DNA of 20,884 nt from an uncultured Collinsella sp. (GTDB lineage: Bacteria > Actinomycetota > Coriobacteriia > Coriobacteriales > Coriobacteriaceae), in the NCBI GenBank assembly GCA_902494035.1, contig CABURV010000033.1, forward strand, positions 1 to 20,884, given 5' to 3'. Shown here in pieces: positions 14,751-20,884 of the stretch. The number at the start of each line of letters is the position of its first letter. Within the stretch, counting starts at the first letter, position 1. The notes under the pieces are model-generated. The model ran no database searches and was not told where the DNA came from. It saw only the letters and a program-made list of their open reading frames with translations. The translations under genes and the position numbers were made by a program.

Positions 14751-16136
14751 TTAGAGCTCCACGCTTTCGGCGCCGTTGATGGTTAGGTTTCGCTCGTAGA
14801 AGGCGGTGAGGGCGCGGATGGCGTACATCACGTCGCGCACGCCGCCGGTCTCGTAGCTCGAGTGCATGGCAAGCTGCGGCAGGCCCACGTCCACGGCGTG
14901 CATGCTCGCCTGCATATTGGACAGATTGCCGAGCGTGGAGCCACCCGCCATATCGCTCTTGTTGGCGAAGGCCTGCGTGGGCACATCGGCGTCATCGCAA
15001 ATAGCCTGGAACACCGCGCGGCTAAAGGCATCGGTGCAGTAGTGCTGGTTGGCGGCTTCCTTGATGACGATACCGCCGTTGAGCACCACCTGATTGCGGG
15101 CATCGCACTTCTCGGCGTGGTTGGGGTGCACGGCATGCGCGTTGTCGCAGCTCACGAGCATCGATGCGGCAAGGGCGCGATGGTACGACTCGTCGTCAAA
15201 GCCCAGCGATCCGTTGATGCGGCGCAGCGCGTCGGCCAAGAACGTCGACATGGCGCCCTGCTTGGTCTCGGAGCCAACCTCCTCGTTATCAAAGCAGCAA
15301 AAGACCGAGATGTCATGCGCATTCTCGGCATCCAAAAATGCCTGCAGCGAGGTGTAGGCGCAGGCCAGGTCGTCAAGCTTGGGCGTCGAGATAAACTCGT
15401 CGGCCCAGCCCCAAATGCGCGCATCCTGACGATTGACCAGGAACAGATCGCGGCCCAAAATCTGTTCGGGCTCAACATCCAGCTCTTCGGCGATCAGGGC
15501 GTCAAAGTCGCCCTGCTTAAGGTCGCCGGCGCTGATAAGCGGGCACAGGTCGACGGCGCGGTTGGGCGCAAAGCCCTCGTTTACGCCACGATTCATATGG
15601 ATGGCAAGGCTCGGGATAATAGCGACCTCGCGCTCGGTGGCAAGCAGGCGGCTCTCAATACGGTCGCCTTCGCGCACCAACACGCGGCCCGCGAGCGCCA
15701 GCGGGCGATCGAACCAGGTGTAGTCGATCATGCCGCCGTAGGCCTCGGTGTTTAGGCGCAGCGTCTCGCCTGCACCGTCGAGTTCGGGCACGGCCTTGAC
15801 CTTAAACGTCGGCGAATCGCTGTGCGACGCCGTGAGCTGAAAATGATAGTCGCCGGCAACGCCGTCCTCGCCCCACGTAGCAGCCAGGTCCTCGCCCACC
15901 TTAAAGGCAATGACGCTCGAGGTGTTGCGCTGCGTGTAATAACGCCCGCCCGGCTCGATATCCCATGCCGCGTTCTCGGGCAGATAGGTAAAGCCCGCCT
16001 CGTCGAGCTCGGCCATAATGGTCGCCGCCGTATGGAACATGCTGGGGCATGCCTCGATAAAGTCGATAAGGTCGTTGGCGGCCTCGATATCGTCGGCCGT
16101 CACGTGCACGCGCTCGGGCGCTTCCTGATCCGTCAT
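14751..16136 (-). CDS. M18 family aminopeptidase (aspartyl aminopeptidase-like)
   Basis: The 461-residue cytosolic metallopeptidase removes N-terminal, typically acidic, residues from peptides. Metal and catalytic residues are visible: H105 in TASHSDSPTFKVK, D255 in KLDDLACAY, E285-E286 in FDNEEVGS, D331 in CDNAHAVHPNH and H425 in AMHSSYE. Length is normal for the family. The start at 16136 is preceded by AAAGGGGAG. An in-frame ATG at 16247 also has a good site (AAAGGAG, 7-bp spacing) but would add 37 basic residues that do not look like this family. It is divergent from the C-N hydrolase gene. Its stop abuts a repeat. Confidence 0.93.
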   Translation of the reverse strand: MTDQEAPERVHVTADDIEAANDLIDFIEACPSMFHTAATIMAELDEAGFTYLPENAAWDIEPGGRYYTQRNTSSVIAFKVGEDLAATWGEDGVAGDYHFQLTASHSDSPTFKVKAVPELDGAGETLRLNTEAYGGMIDYTWFDRPLALAGRVLVREGDRIESRLLATEREVAIIPSLAIHMNRGVNEGFAPNRAVDLCPLISAGDLKQGDFDALIAEELDVEPEQILGRDLFLVNRQDARIWGWADEFISTPKLDDLACAYTSLQAFLDAENAHDISVFCCFDNEEVGSETKQGAMSTFLADALRRINGSLGFDDESYHRALAASMLVSCDNAHAVHPNHAEKCDARNQVVLNGGIVIKEAANQHYCTDAFSRAVFQAICDDADVPTQAFANKSDMAGGSTLGNLSNMQASMHAVDVGLPQLAMHSSYETGGVRDVMYAIRALTAFYERNLTINGAESVEL

Positions 16137-16297
16137 GCTCTCCCCTTTCGCTGGGTTGATGGTCCCCTCCAGCATACTCCGCCACGCCAGTGCCGCACGC
16201 TTCATTCCGTGCTTAATTCCGCGCCGCTCACCAAGTTGAGCCGTCATGCCCGCGCTCCTTTTGCGACAATTGCGCTAACAGGACGAGAGGAGCCGTC

Positions 16298-17383
16298 ATG
16301 AAGCCACGTAACATTGCCATCGCCTGCGGTGTCGCGGGCGTCGCCGTCGGCCTTGCCGCTGCCACCGGCATCGTTTACCGCAAACAAATCAAGTCCGCCG
16401 CGTCGCTCAAACGCTTGACTGGCTACGCAGACGGCTATGACCTGTACGGCATCGACATCGCCTACGACTACGACCTTGACCGCATCATCGCAGCCGATGT
16501 GCGCGACGACCAGGCCTACATCGATGCCGTGGTGGCGCAGGTGCTGCCCGGTGTGCCGGCACGTGTCCAGGCGCCCCAGTTTGCCTGCAGCGCTTTTGTC
16601 GCCGTAGATGCCGAAGGCCGCGTGCGCACCGGTCGCAATTACGACTTCAAGGACGACACCTCGGCGCTGCTGGTGCGCAATCACCCGCGCGGCGGCTATG
16701 CCTCCATCGGGTTCGCCGCCCTTAACAACCTGGGCGATAATACTCCGCTTGACTCCGTCGCCGGACGTGCCGCCGCACTCATGGGCCCGTTTGCCCAGCT
16801 CGACGGTGTTAACGAATGCGGCGTATCCATTGCTGTGCTCACCTTGGATTCCAAACCCTGTGACCAGGACACGCAGCGCCCTGTCATCAACACTTCACTC
16901 GCCATCCGCCTGGCGCTCGACCGTGCCGCCACCACGCAGGAGGCCGTCGACCTGCTTTCTGCCTACGACATGCACGCCATGGCCGGACGCGACTACCACT
17001 TCTTTATCAACGACGCCGCCGGTGACGCGCGCGTAGTAGAGTGGGATCCGCACGATCCGGACCGCGCTTTCAAAGCGACTCCTGTACGACAGGTTACGAA
17101 CTTCTACGCCTGCTATGGTGACGAAGTGCTGCCCAACCAAAAGAATGGCGAGCTGGGCCATGGTAAAGAGCGCGCCGTCGCAATCGCCGATGTCCTTGAC
17201 GCCCATGTCGGTGCCCAGGACGAGGCAGTCGCTTGGAAGGCCCTACGCGCTGCGGCGCAAGAACCCGATCCGGAAGACATCACCAGTAATACGCAATGGT
17301 CGGTCGTCTTTGACAACACCGAATCCGCTGCCGCCATCACGCTGCGCCGCCACTGGGGCGACGTCGACGCCTTCGCGCTGTAA
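16298..17383 (+). CDS. Linear amide C-N hydrolase (Ntn / choloylglycine hydrolase-like), membrane-anchored
   Basis: The protein has 361 residues. One hydrophobic segment (about 5-27) followed by YRKQIK is a signal anchor or uncleaved signal. The Ntn nucleophile is probably C97 in QFACSAFVAVDAEG, followed by TGRNYDF (111-117) with R113, N114 and D116, and NTQWSVVFDN near the C-terminus, as in the choloylglycine hydrolase/acid ceramidase group. In bile-salt hydrolases the Cys follows the initiator Met, whereas here about 96 residues precede it. The protein would therefore need self-cleavage before C97, as in acid amidases. It acts on a linear amide, possibly an N-acyl amino acid or bile amide, but the substrate is unknown. 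GAGAGGAG precedes the ATG. Confidence 0.82.
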   Translation: MKPRNIAIACGVAGVAVGLAAATGIVYRKQIKSAASLKRLTGYADGYDLYGIDIAYDYDLDRIIAADVRDDQAYIDAVVAQVLPGVPARVQAPQFACSAFVAVDAEGRVRTGRNYDFKDDTSALLVRNHPRGGYASIGFAALNNLGDNTPLDSVAGRAAALMGPFAQLDGVNECGVSIAVLTLDSKPCDQDTQRPVINTSLAIRLALDRAATTQEAVDLLSAYDMHAMAGRDYHFFINDAAGDARVVEWDPHDPDRAFKATPVRQVTNFYACYGDEVLPNQKNGELGHGKERAVAIADVLDAHVGAQDEAVAWKALRAAAQEPDPEDITSNTQWSVVFDNTESAAAITLRRHWGDVDAFAL

Positions 17384-17452
17384 GGAGCTGGCACCGTCGT
17401 CCTTACGCTCGTCTGACATTGCTTACATTTCTATACATTTGAGCTAACACGT

Positions 17453-17485
17453 TTTACCCCCGCATCAACAGTGTGCGGGGGTAAA
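17453..17485. other. 12-bp inverted repeat upstream of the phosphofructokinase
   Basis: TTTACCCCCGCA (17453-17464) and TGCGGGGGTAAA (17474-17485) are perfect arms over 9 bp. No T-run follows on either strand, so it is a poor terminator. A TATAAC box lies at 17499-17504, so an operator is possible. Confidence 0.5.
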
Positions 17486-17523
17486 CTTATGCGCATGTTA
17501 TAACTTGCCCGGAAGGATTCATA

Positions 17524-18603
17524 ATGCTTAGGATCGGTCTTCTTACTAGTGGCGGCGACTGCCAGGCGCTCAACGCCACCATGCGCGGCATCGTCAAAAC
17601 GCTCATGACCAATAGCGAAGAGCCTATCGAGATCTACGGTTTTGAGGACGGCTACCAGGGCCTTATCTACAGCAGGTTCCGCGTCATGACGCCGGCCGAT
17701 TTTAGCGGCATCCTCACCCGCGGCGGCACTATCCTGGGCACGAGCCGCACACCGTTCAAGCGTCTGGACATTCCCGAGGCCGACGGCGTCGAGAAGGTGC
17801 CCGCGATGGTCCACACCTATCACAAGCTGCAGCTCGACTGCCTGTTTATGCTGGGCGGCAACGGCTCCACCAAGACTGCCAACCGCCTGCGCGAAGAGGG
17901 CCTCAACGTTATTGCCTTGCCCAAGACCATCGATAACGACACCTGGGGCACCGAGATGACCTTTGGCTTTACGAGCGCCATCGACATCGCCACCAAGTGC
18001 ATCGACGACATTCACACCACCGCTTCGAGCCATGGGCGCGTGTTCGTTATCGAGATCATGGGCCACAAGGTTGGCTGGATCCCGCTGTATGCCGGCGTCG
18101 CGGGCGGCGCGGATGTCATCTTGATCCCCGAAATCCCCTACGACATGGATAACGTCATCAAGACCATCGAGCATCGCATGGAAACCGGCAGCCGCTTTAC
18201 CATCGTGGCCGTCGCCGAGGGCGCCATCTCCAAGGAGGACGCGGCACTGCCCAAGAAGGAGTACAAGAAGAAGCTCGCCGAACGTACGAGCCCGTCGATC
18301 GTCTACGACATCGCCAAGGAGATCGAGGCCAAGACCGGTCGCGAGACCCGCGTCGCCATCCCCGGTCACACGCAGCGCGGCGGCCAGCCCGACGCCCAGG
18401 ACCGCATCTTTGCGACCCAGTGCGGCGTCGAGGCGGCGCTCGGCTGCCTACGCGACGAGTTTGGCTACATGATCGCCCTGCGCGACGGCAAGATGTGCCA
18501 CATGCCGCTCGAGGAGGTCGCCGGTAAGCTCAAGTTTGTCGACCCCCAGAGTGATCTGGTGCGCGAGGCCAAGGCGCTGGGCATCAGCTTCGGCGACGAA
18601 TAG
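17524..18603 (+). CDS. pfkA: 6-phosphofructokinase (mixed-signature group)
   Basis: The 359-residue enzyme phosphorylates fructose 6-phosphate in glycolysis. Motifs are TSGGDCQALNA (8-18), GGNGSTKTA (111-119), PKTIDND (133-139) with catalytic base D137, and IEIMGHKVGW (177-186). The donor-site residues are mixed. G114 (E. coli G104) is typical of ATP enzymes, while K134 (E. coli G124) is typical of pyrophosphate enzymes. E. coli D103, a magnesium ligand, is N113 here. The group with Gly and Lys is often ATP-dependent, but the donor should not be taken as settled. GGAAGGATTC precedes the ATG. It is followed by a long hairpin rather than a classic terminator. Confidence 0.93.
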   Translation: MLRIGLLTSGGDCQALNATMRGIVKTLMTNSEEPIEIYGFEDGYQGLIYSRFRVMTPADFSGILTRGGTILGTSRTPFKRLDIPEADGVEKVPAMVHTYHKLQLDCLFMLGGNGSTKTANRLREEGLNVIALPKTIDNDTWGTEMTFGFTSAIDIATKCIDDIHTTASSHGRVFVIEIMGHKVGWIPLYAGVAGGADVILIPEIPYDMDNVIKTIEHRMETGSRFTIVAVAEGAISKEDAALPKKEYKKKLAERTSPSIVYDIAKEIEAKTGRETRVAIPGHTQRGGQPDAQDRIFATQCGVEAALGCLRDEFGYMIALRDGKMCHMPLEEVAGKLKFVDPQSDLVREAKALGISFGDE

Positions 18604-18628
18604 TCTCGGCTGGAATCCATCCCATCGA

Positions 18629-18721
18629 GCCCTCCGACCCTGCCCGACGTATTTCGATTTGGCTCCTCCCTTGACTCCGTCAAAGGTCGCCAATCGAAAT
18701 CGTCGGGCGGGGTCGGAGGGC
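18629..18721. repeat. 93-bp near-perfect hairpin after pfkA
   Basis: GCCCTCCGACCC (18629-18640) pairs with 18710-18721, a T-G wobble follows, and GCCCGACG pairs with CGTCGGGC. The inner arms ATTTCGATTTGGC and GCCAATCGAAAT continue the stem with one bulge, giving about 33 pairs. The tip has CCCTTGAC/GTCAAAGG. There is no T-run. It could terminate pfkA by structure alone, or it may be a mobile palindrome. Confidence 0.75.
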
Positions 18722-18783
18722 CCTTCGTCTACATACTCGCCGAGGCTATTCATCTTCTTGCTGCGGGTGCCTGGTCTGAAATT

Positions 18784-18852
18784 AAGTTGCGGTGAAATAG
18801 TTCCTGCTTAGCCCGCAAATGGCTGAATTTAGGAACTATTCCACCGCAACTT
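18784..18852. repeat. AGTTGCGGTGA hairpin element, copy B
   Basis: The left arm AAGTTGCGGTGAAATAGTTCCT (18784-18805) matches the complement of 18831-18852 in 21 of 22 positions. The loop sequence is unlike copies A and C. It lies between pfkA and the XRE regulator gene. Confidence 0.85.
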
Positions 18853-18917
18853 TTGACCCGGGCTCTTAGCTGTTGCGCGCACTGACATTTGTCACATAAT
18901 TGCTGGTCATGATGGTT

Positions 18918-18983
18918 GCTACCGGTAGTTGCGGTAGGGTTGGGGCAGATTCTAACTAGAAATGGTGGTCGCTACCGGTTGTT
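18918..18983. promoter_or_regulatory. Two GCTACCGGT(A/T)GTT motifs upstream of the XRE gene
   Basis: GCTACCGGTAGTT (18918-18930), which contains the perfect palindrome CTACCGGTAG, recurs as GCTACCGGTTGTT at 18971-18983, 53 bp later. They sit 52-105 bp before the regulator's start and may be its own operators. Inference from repetition only. Confidence 0.45.
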
Positions 18984-19034
18984 CTCGGCATACTCGGCTC
19001 ATTCGATTACGGTCACCACACGAAAGGAACCACC

Positions 19035-19955
19035 ATGGATCTTGCGATGGCACAACGCCTCGTCGATCGCCGCAAAGCTGCCGGTCTTTCTCAGGAGGCC
19101 CTTGCCGCCCAGCTGGGTGTAAGCCGCCAGGCTGTGAGCAAATGGGAGCGCAGCGAGTCCTCACCCGATACCGATAACCTCATTGCGCTCGCCGCGCTGT
19201 ATGACGTGTCATTGGACGAGCTGCTATATGGGCAGGCGGCCAACGATGCCGACGACCTGGAGGACGGTAGCGCCGACACCGAGACGGCGGATGTGGCTGA
19301 CGAGGCTGAGGCTTCTACTGAGCACGCTGATTGCAGCGATAAGCCACTTGTCGATATTTCCCTCACGCGCGGTATCCACGTCATTGATCCCAATACAGGC
19401 GAGGAAGTCCATGTTGGTTGGAGCGGCATCCATGTGACCAACGAGCGCAAGGGCGAAGAGGTGCATGTGGGGCCGGGCGGCGTGCATATCGATACGCTTG
19501 AGGACGATGGACATAGCGTGCGTACCAATGACGACGGCACCGTCACCATCGACGGCGAGACGTTCTCCAGCTGGAAGGAAGCACACGACAAGCTCGACCA
19601 TCATGGCAAGTATTTCCACACCAAGGTCGGACGTGCATGGAACAAGTTTCCCTTTCCCGCACTTGTCACTCTCGCCTATCTGGCGCTCGGCATTGTCTAC
19701 GGCACATGGGCTACGGGACTCTTCCTCGTCTTTTTGATTCCCGTCTATTACGCGCTTGGCGACTTTATCGATCGACGCCGCCTGTCCAAGCTGATTGACG
19801 GCGTTTACCCAGCATCCGCCATTGCATGGTTTCTCTATATGTGGCTTTGCCTGGGACAGCCCCATCCTGCATGGATCATCCTCATCACGATTCCCATCGT
19901 AAAGGCGCTCATGCGCTGGTGTCGCAAACAATGGAAGTGCCGCAAGCAGGCCTAA
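19035..19955 (+). CDS. XRE-family regulator with internal repeats and a membrane tail
   Basis: The protein has 306 residues. Residues 6-64 are a Cro/CI-type helix-turn-helix (LSQEALAAQLGVSRQAVSKWERSE). An acidic linker (about 70-104) follows. Three short repeats come next: GIHVIDPNTGEEVHVG (113-128), GIHVTNERKGEEVHVG (131-146) and GVHIDT (149-154), which look like a small beta-repeat or ligand-binding region. The C-terminal third (about 208-293) has three or four membrane segments and ends in a basic tail WCRKQWKCRKQA. The layout is that of a membrane-tethered one-component regulator. No target gene is adjacent except itself. GAAAGGAACC precedes the ATG. Confidence 0.88.
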   Translation: MDLAMAQRLVDRRKAAGLSQEALAAQLGVSRQAVSKWERSESSPDTDNLIALAALYDVSLDELLYGQAANDADDLEDGSADTETADVADEAEASTEHADCSDKPLVDISLTRGIHVIDPNTGEEVHVGWSGIHVTNERKGEEVHVGPGGVHIDTLEDDGHSVRTNDDGTVTIDGETFSSWKEAHDKLDHHGKYFHTKVGRAWNKFPFPALVTLAYLALGIVYGTWATGLFLVFLIPVYYALGDFIDRRRLSKLIDGVYPASAIAWFLYMWLCLGQPHPAWIILITIPIVKALMRWCRKQWKCRKQA

Positions 19956-20003
19956 ACCGCCCCAACCAGCCAGCGCCACTCATCCGACACCGCCCGCCCT
20001 TCC

Positions 20004-20072
20004 AAGTTGCGGTGATATAGGGACTGTTTTGAGGCTCCAAAGCGCCAAACAGTCCGTATATCACCACAACTT
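20004..20072. repeat. AGTTGCGGTGA hairpin element, copy C
   Basis: The left arm AAGTTGCGGTGATATAG continues into GGACTGTTT. The right arm AAACAGTCCGTATATCACCACAACTT pairs with two mismatches. The inner part (GGACTG/CAGTCC) differs from copies A and B (TTCCTG/CAGAA or AGGAA) but still pairs. It lies 48 bp after the XRE stop codon. Confidence 0.85.
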
Positions 20073-20130
20073 ACAAACAACTGGGTCAGTTCCGGCACGG
20101 AGATTAGCATTAAGCTGACCGCACGCCAAG

Positions 20131-20278
20131 AAAAGGGCCTATTTACTACGTTTAACTCGAGAGGGCCGACCATACCCGCCTTTTCCGACAATTGACAAGC
20201 CCTCTACCTGCAGTTTTAATTTTCGTTTTCCCGGCATGGTTGACGGTATCAAATTAAACGTAGTAGATAGGCCCGTTT
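20131..20278. mobile_element. MITE-like element with 21-bp terminal inverted repeats
   Basis: The arms at 20135-20155 (GGGCCTATTTACTACGTTTAA) and 20254-20274 are complementary at 20 of 21 positions and are flanked by AAAA on one side and GTTTT on the other. The interior is AT-richer and non-coding and has its own small stem (AGAGGGC/GCCCTCT). No transposase is present. The rest of 19956-20402 holds copy C of the hairpin family and nothing else recognisable. Confidence 0.65.
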
Positions 20279-20402
20279 TGTGGCATACGACCCATTCAAG
20301 CCCAATCTCGAAGACTAAAGAGAGCCTCTCATCCACGCCTGCGAGCGAAAGCCAAATAGAATGAAAGGCAAATGGAAAACCCGTTTGACGAGCGGAGGAC
20401 AT

Positions 20403-20570
20403 ATGCGCGACGTAGTCGAAAGCGACTGGAAGCTGTTTAAGAAAATGCTTCCTCAATGGCAAGAACGTTATATGGAAAAGCTCATCGGCCAGTACGTTGA
20501 GATGCTGAACGACAGACATCCCCAGCAAAACGGGGCAAACGCCGGGCCACCTAAAGCTGACGTTAGATAA
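20403..20570 (+). CDS. Small protein of unknown function, possibly C-terminally truncated
   Basis: The 55 residues start at 20403, chosen for GGAGG five bases upstream (an ATG at 20361 has no site). The segment DWKLFKKMLPQWQERYMEKLIGQYVEMLN is a charged amphipathic helix pair. It resembles small proteins from Clostridia and mobile elements, which usually continue with another helix after this point. This one ends in a low-complexity PQQNGANAGPP tail, so it may be truncated. Its lower GC content and its place next to a mobile-element-like region suggest transfer. No function can be assigned. Confidence 0.55.
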   Translation: MRDVVESDWKLFKKMLPQWQERYMEKLIGQYVEMLNDRHPQQNGANAGPPKADVR

Positions 20571-20653
20571 CGATACTTTTGAAAACACTGGAAAATCAAG
20601 GTTTTTCGAGCGACGGACAAGCCGGGTATTGTACTAAAAACTGAATACGACGC

Positions 20654-20706
20654 AAAAGCGGCGTTTCCCACTCTCTACACAGGGAGAACAGGAACGCCGC
20701 TTTTTT
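20654..20706 (+). terminator. Rho-independent terminator before the right-end element gene
   Basis: AAAAGCGGCGTT pairs with AACGCCGCTTTT, followed by TTTTTT, over a loop with its own CCC/GGG pairing. It insulates the downstream leader from the small gene. Confidence 0.85.
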
Positions 20707-20713
20707 CATGCCC

Positions 20714-20831
20714 TTTGTTACGCAGTAGGGGCAGAAAAAGCCTTGCTACAAGCGGCTTTCCGGGCGCGTATCTGACGCGGCAAGGGATTTATACCTTATC
20801 CCCCGAAACCGCGCTTCTACTGCGTAACAAA
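20714..20831. promoter_or_regulatory. Structured leader bounded by a perfect 15-bp inverted repeat
   Basis: TTTGTTACGCAGTAG (20714-20728) is perfectly complementary to 20817-20831. Inside are smaller hairpins, AAAGCC/GGCTTT and GGGAT/ATCCC. It ends 25 bp before the start of the right-end gene. It may be a regulatory RNA leader, or a site bound by the element's own replication or transfer proteins. Confidence 0.55.
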
Positions 20832-20856
20832 TCCACAGCAAAAGGAGTGATTTACT

Positions 20857-20884
20857 ATGGCAGTTTTCCGGGTAGAACGAAACA
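20857..20884 (+). CDS. Start of a mobile-element replication-initiator-like protein (partial)
   Basis: Only nine residues, MAVFRVERN, are visible before the window ends. AAAGGAG lies nine bases upstream of the ATG. This N-terminus resembles helix-turn-helix replication-initiator proteins carried by integrative and conjugative elements of Firmicutes and gut actinobacteria, which begin MAVFRVE(K/R) followed by a conserved NHHLR block. That recognition rests on nine residues plus the leader, so it is tentative. Confidence 0.5.

Noticed and set aside
16137..16247. Upstream start for the M18 aminopeptidase at 16247
   Set aside because: It has a good ribosome site, but the extra 37 basic residues do not resemble the family, and 16136 also has a site. 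It is left as an alternative.
17453..17485. Terminator for the C-N hydrolase gene
   Set aside because: The stem is perfect but no T-run follows on either strand, so it is listed only as an inverted repeat.
1..20884. tRNA or rRNA genes
   Set aside because: No cloverleaf with a TTCGA-type T-loop and no rRNA sequence was recognised by eye on either strand. A tRNAscan run would be decisive.

Overview
The window is a high-GC bacterial chromosome segment that I read as a gut Coriobacteriia, most likely Collinsella-like. This rests on codon and GC style, Coriobacteria-like protein sequences, a twin-arginine lipoprotein, a SEC-C methionine aminopeptidase and dense families of short palindromic intergenic repeats. 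The genus is an inference, since no rRNA or marker gene is present.

Layout. 1-1027 (minus): an HD-domain protein followed by a membrane protein of the putative ABC-transporter permease (PF06541) type, which runs off the left edge. 1256-3037 (plus): a DXP-synthase-like ThDP enzyme whose substrate-site residues differ from true Dxs. 3415-7733 (plus): a polar amino-acid (glutamate/glutamine-type) ABC importer, comprising a Tat lipoprotein binding protein, two permeases and an ATPase, followed by a class I amidotransferase-like gamma-glutamyl hydrolase. 7837-10097 (minus): an Hpt protein and a GGDEF/REC/HD-GYP c-di-GMP protein whose reading frame is cut by one in-frame TAG. 10309-11106 (minus): an alpha/beta hydrolase. 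11332-13156 (plus): a radical SAM protein and methionine aminopeptidase. 13462-14326 (minus): a PIN toxin and ribbon-helix-helix antitoxin. 14751-16136 (minus): an M18 aminopeptidase. 16298-18603 (plus): a membrane-anchored C-N hydrolase and a 6-phosphofructokinase. 19035-19955 (plus): an XRE regulator with a membrane tail. After about 20.3 kb the character changes. A short clostridial-like ORF, a strong terminator, a structured leader and the first codons of a MAVFRVERN protein suggest the edge of an integrative or conjugative element.

The most unusual content is non-coding. At least six palindromic or repeated families sit between genes: (1) a 133-nt structured element in two gapless copies flanking the toxin-antitoxin pair, with three compensatory base-pair changes in its main stem; (2) three copies of a ~68-bp hairpin with AGTTGCGGTGA arms; (3) three copies of a CCTGTCCCTTTTTGG repeat; (4) two tandem ~80-bp palindromes around TGTAACA; (5) a ~93-bp hairpin after the phosphofructokinase; (6) a ~148-bp MITE-like element with 21-bp terminal inverted repeats. 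The covarying element is the best candidate for something undescribed.

Functionally, the central operon imports an acidic amino acid or its amide and may release it from gamma-glutamyl conjugates. The Hpt and REC/HD-GYP pair looks like part of a phosphorelay controlling c-di-GMP breakdown, apparently damaged here.
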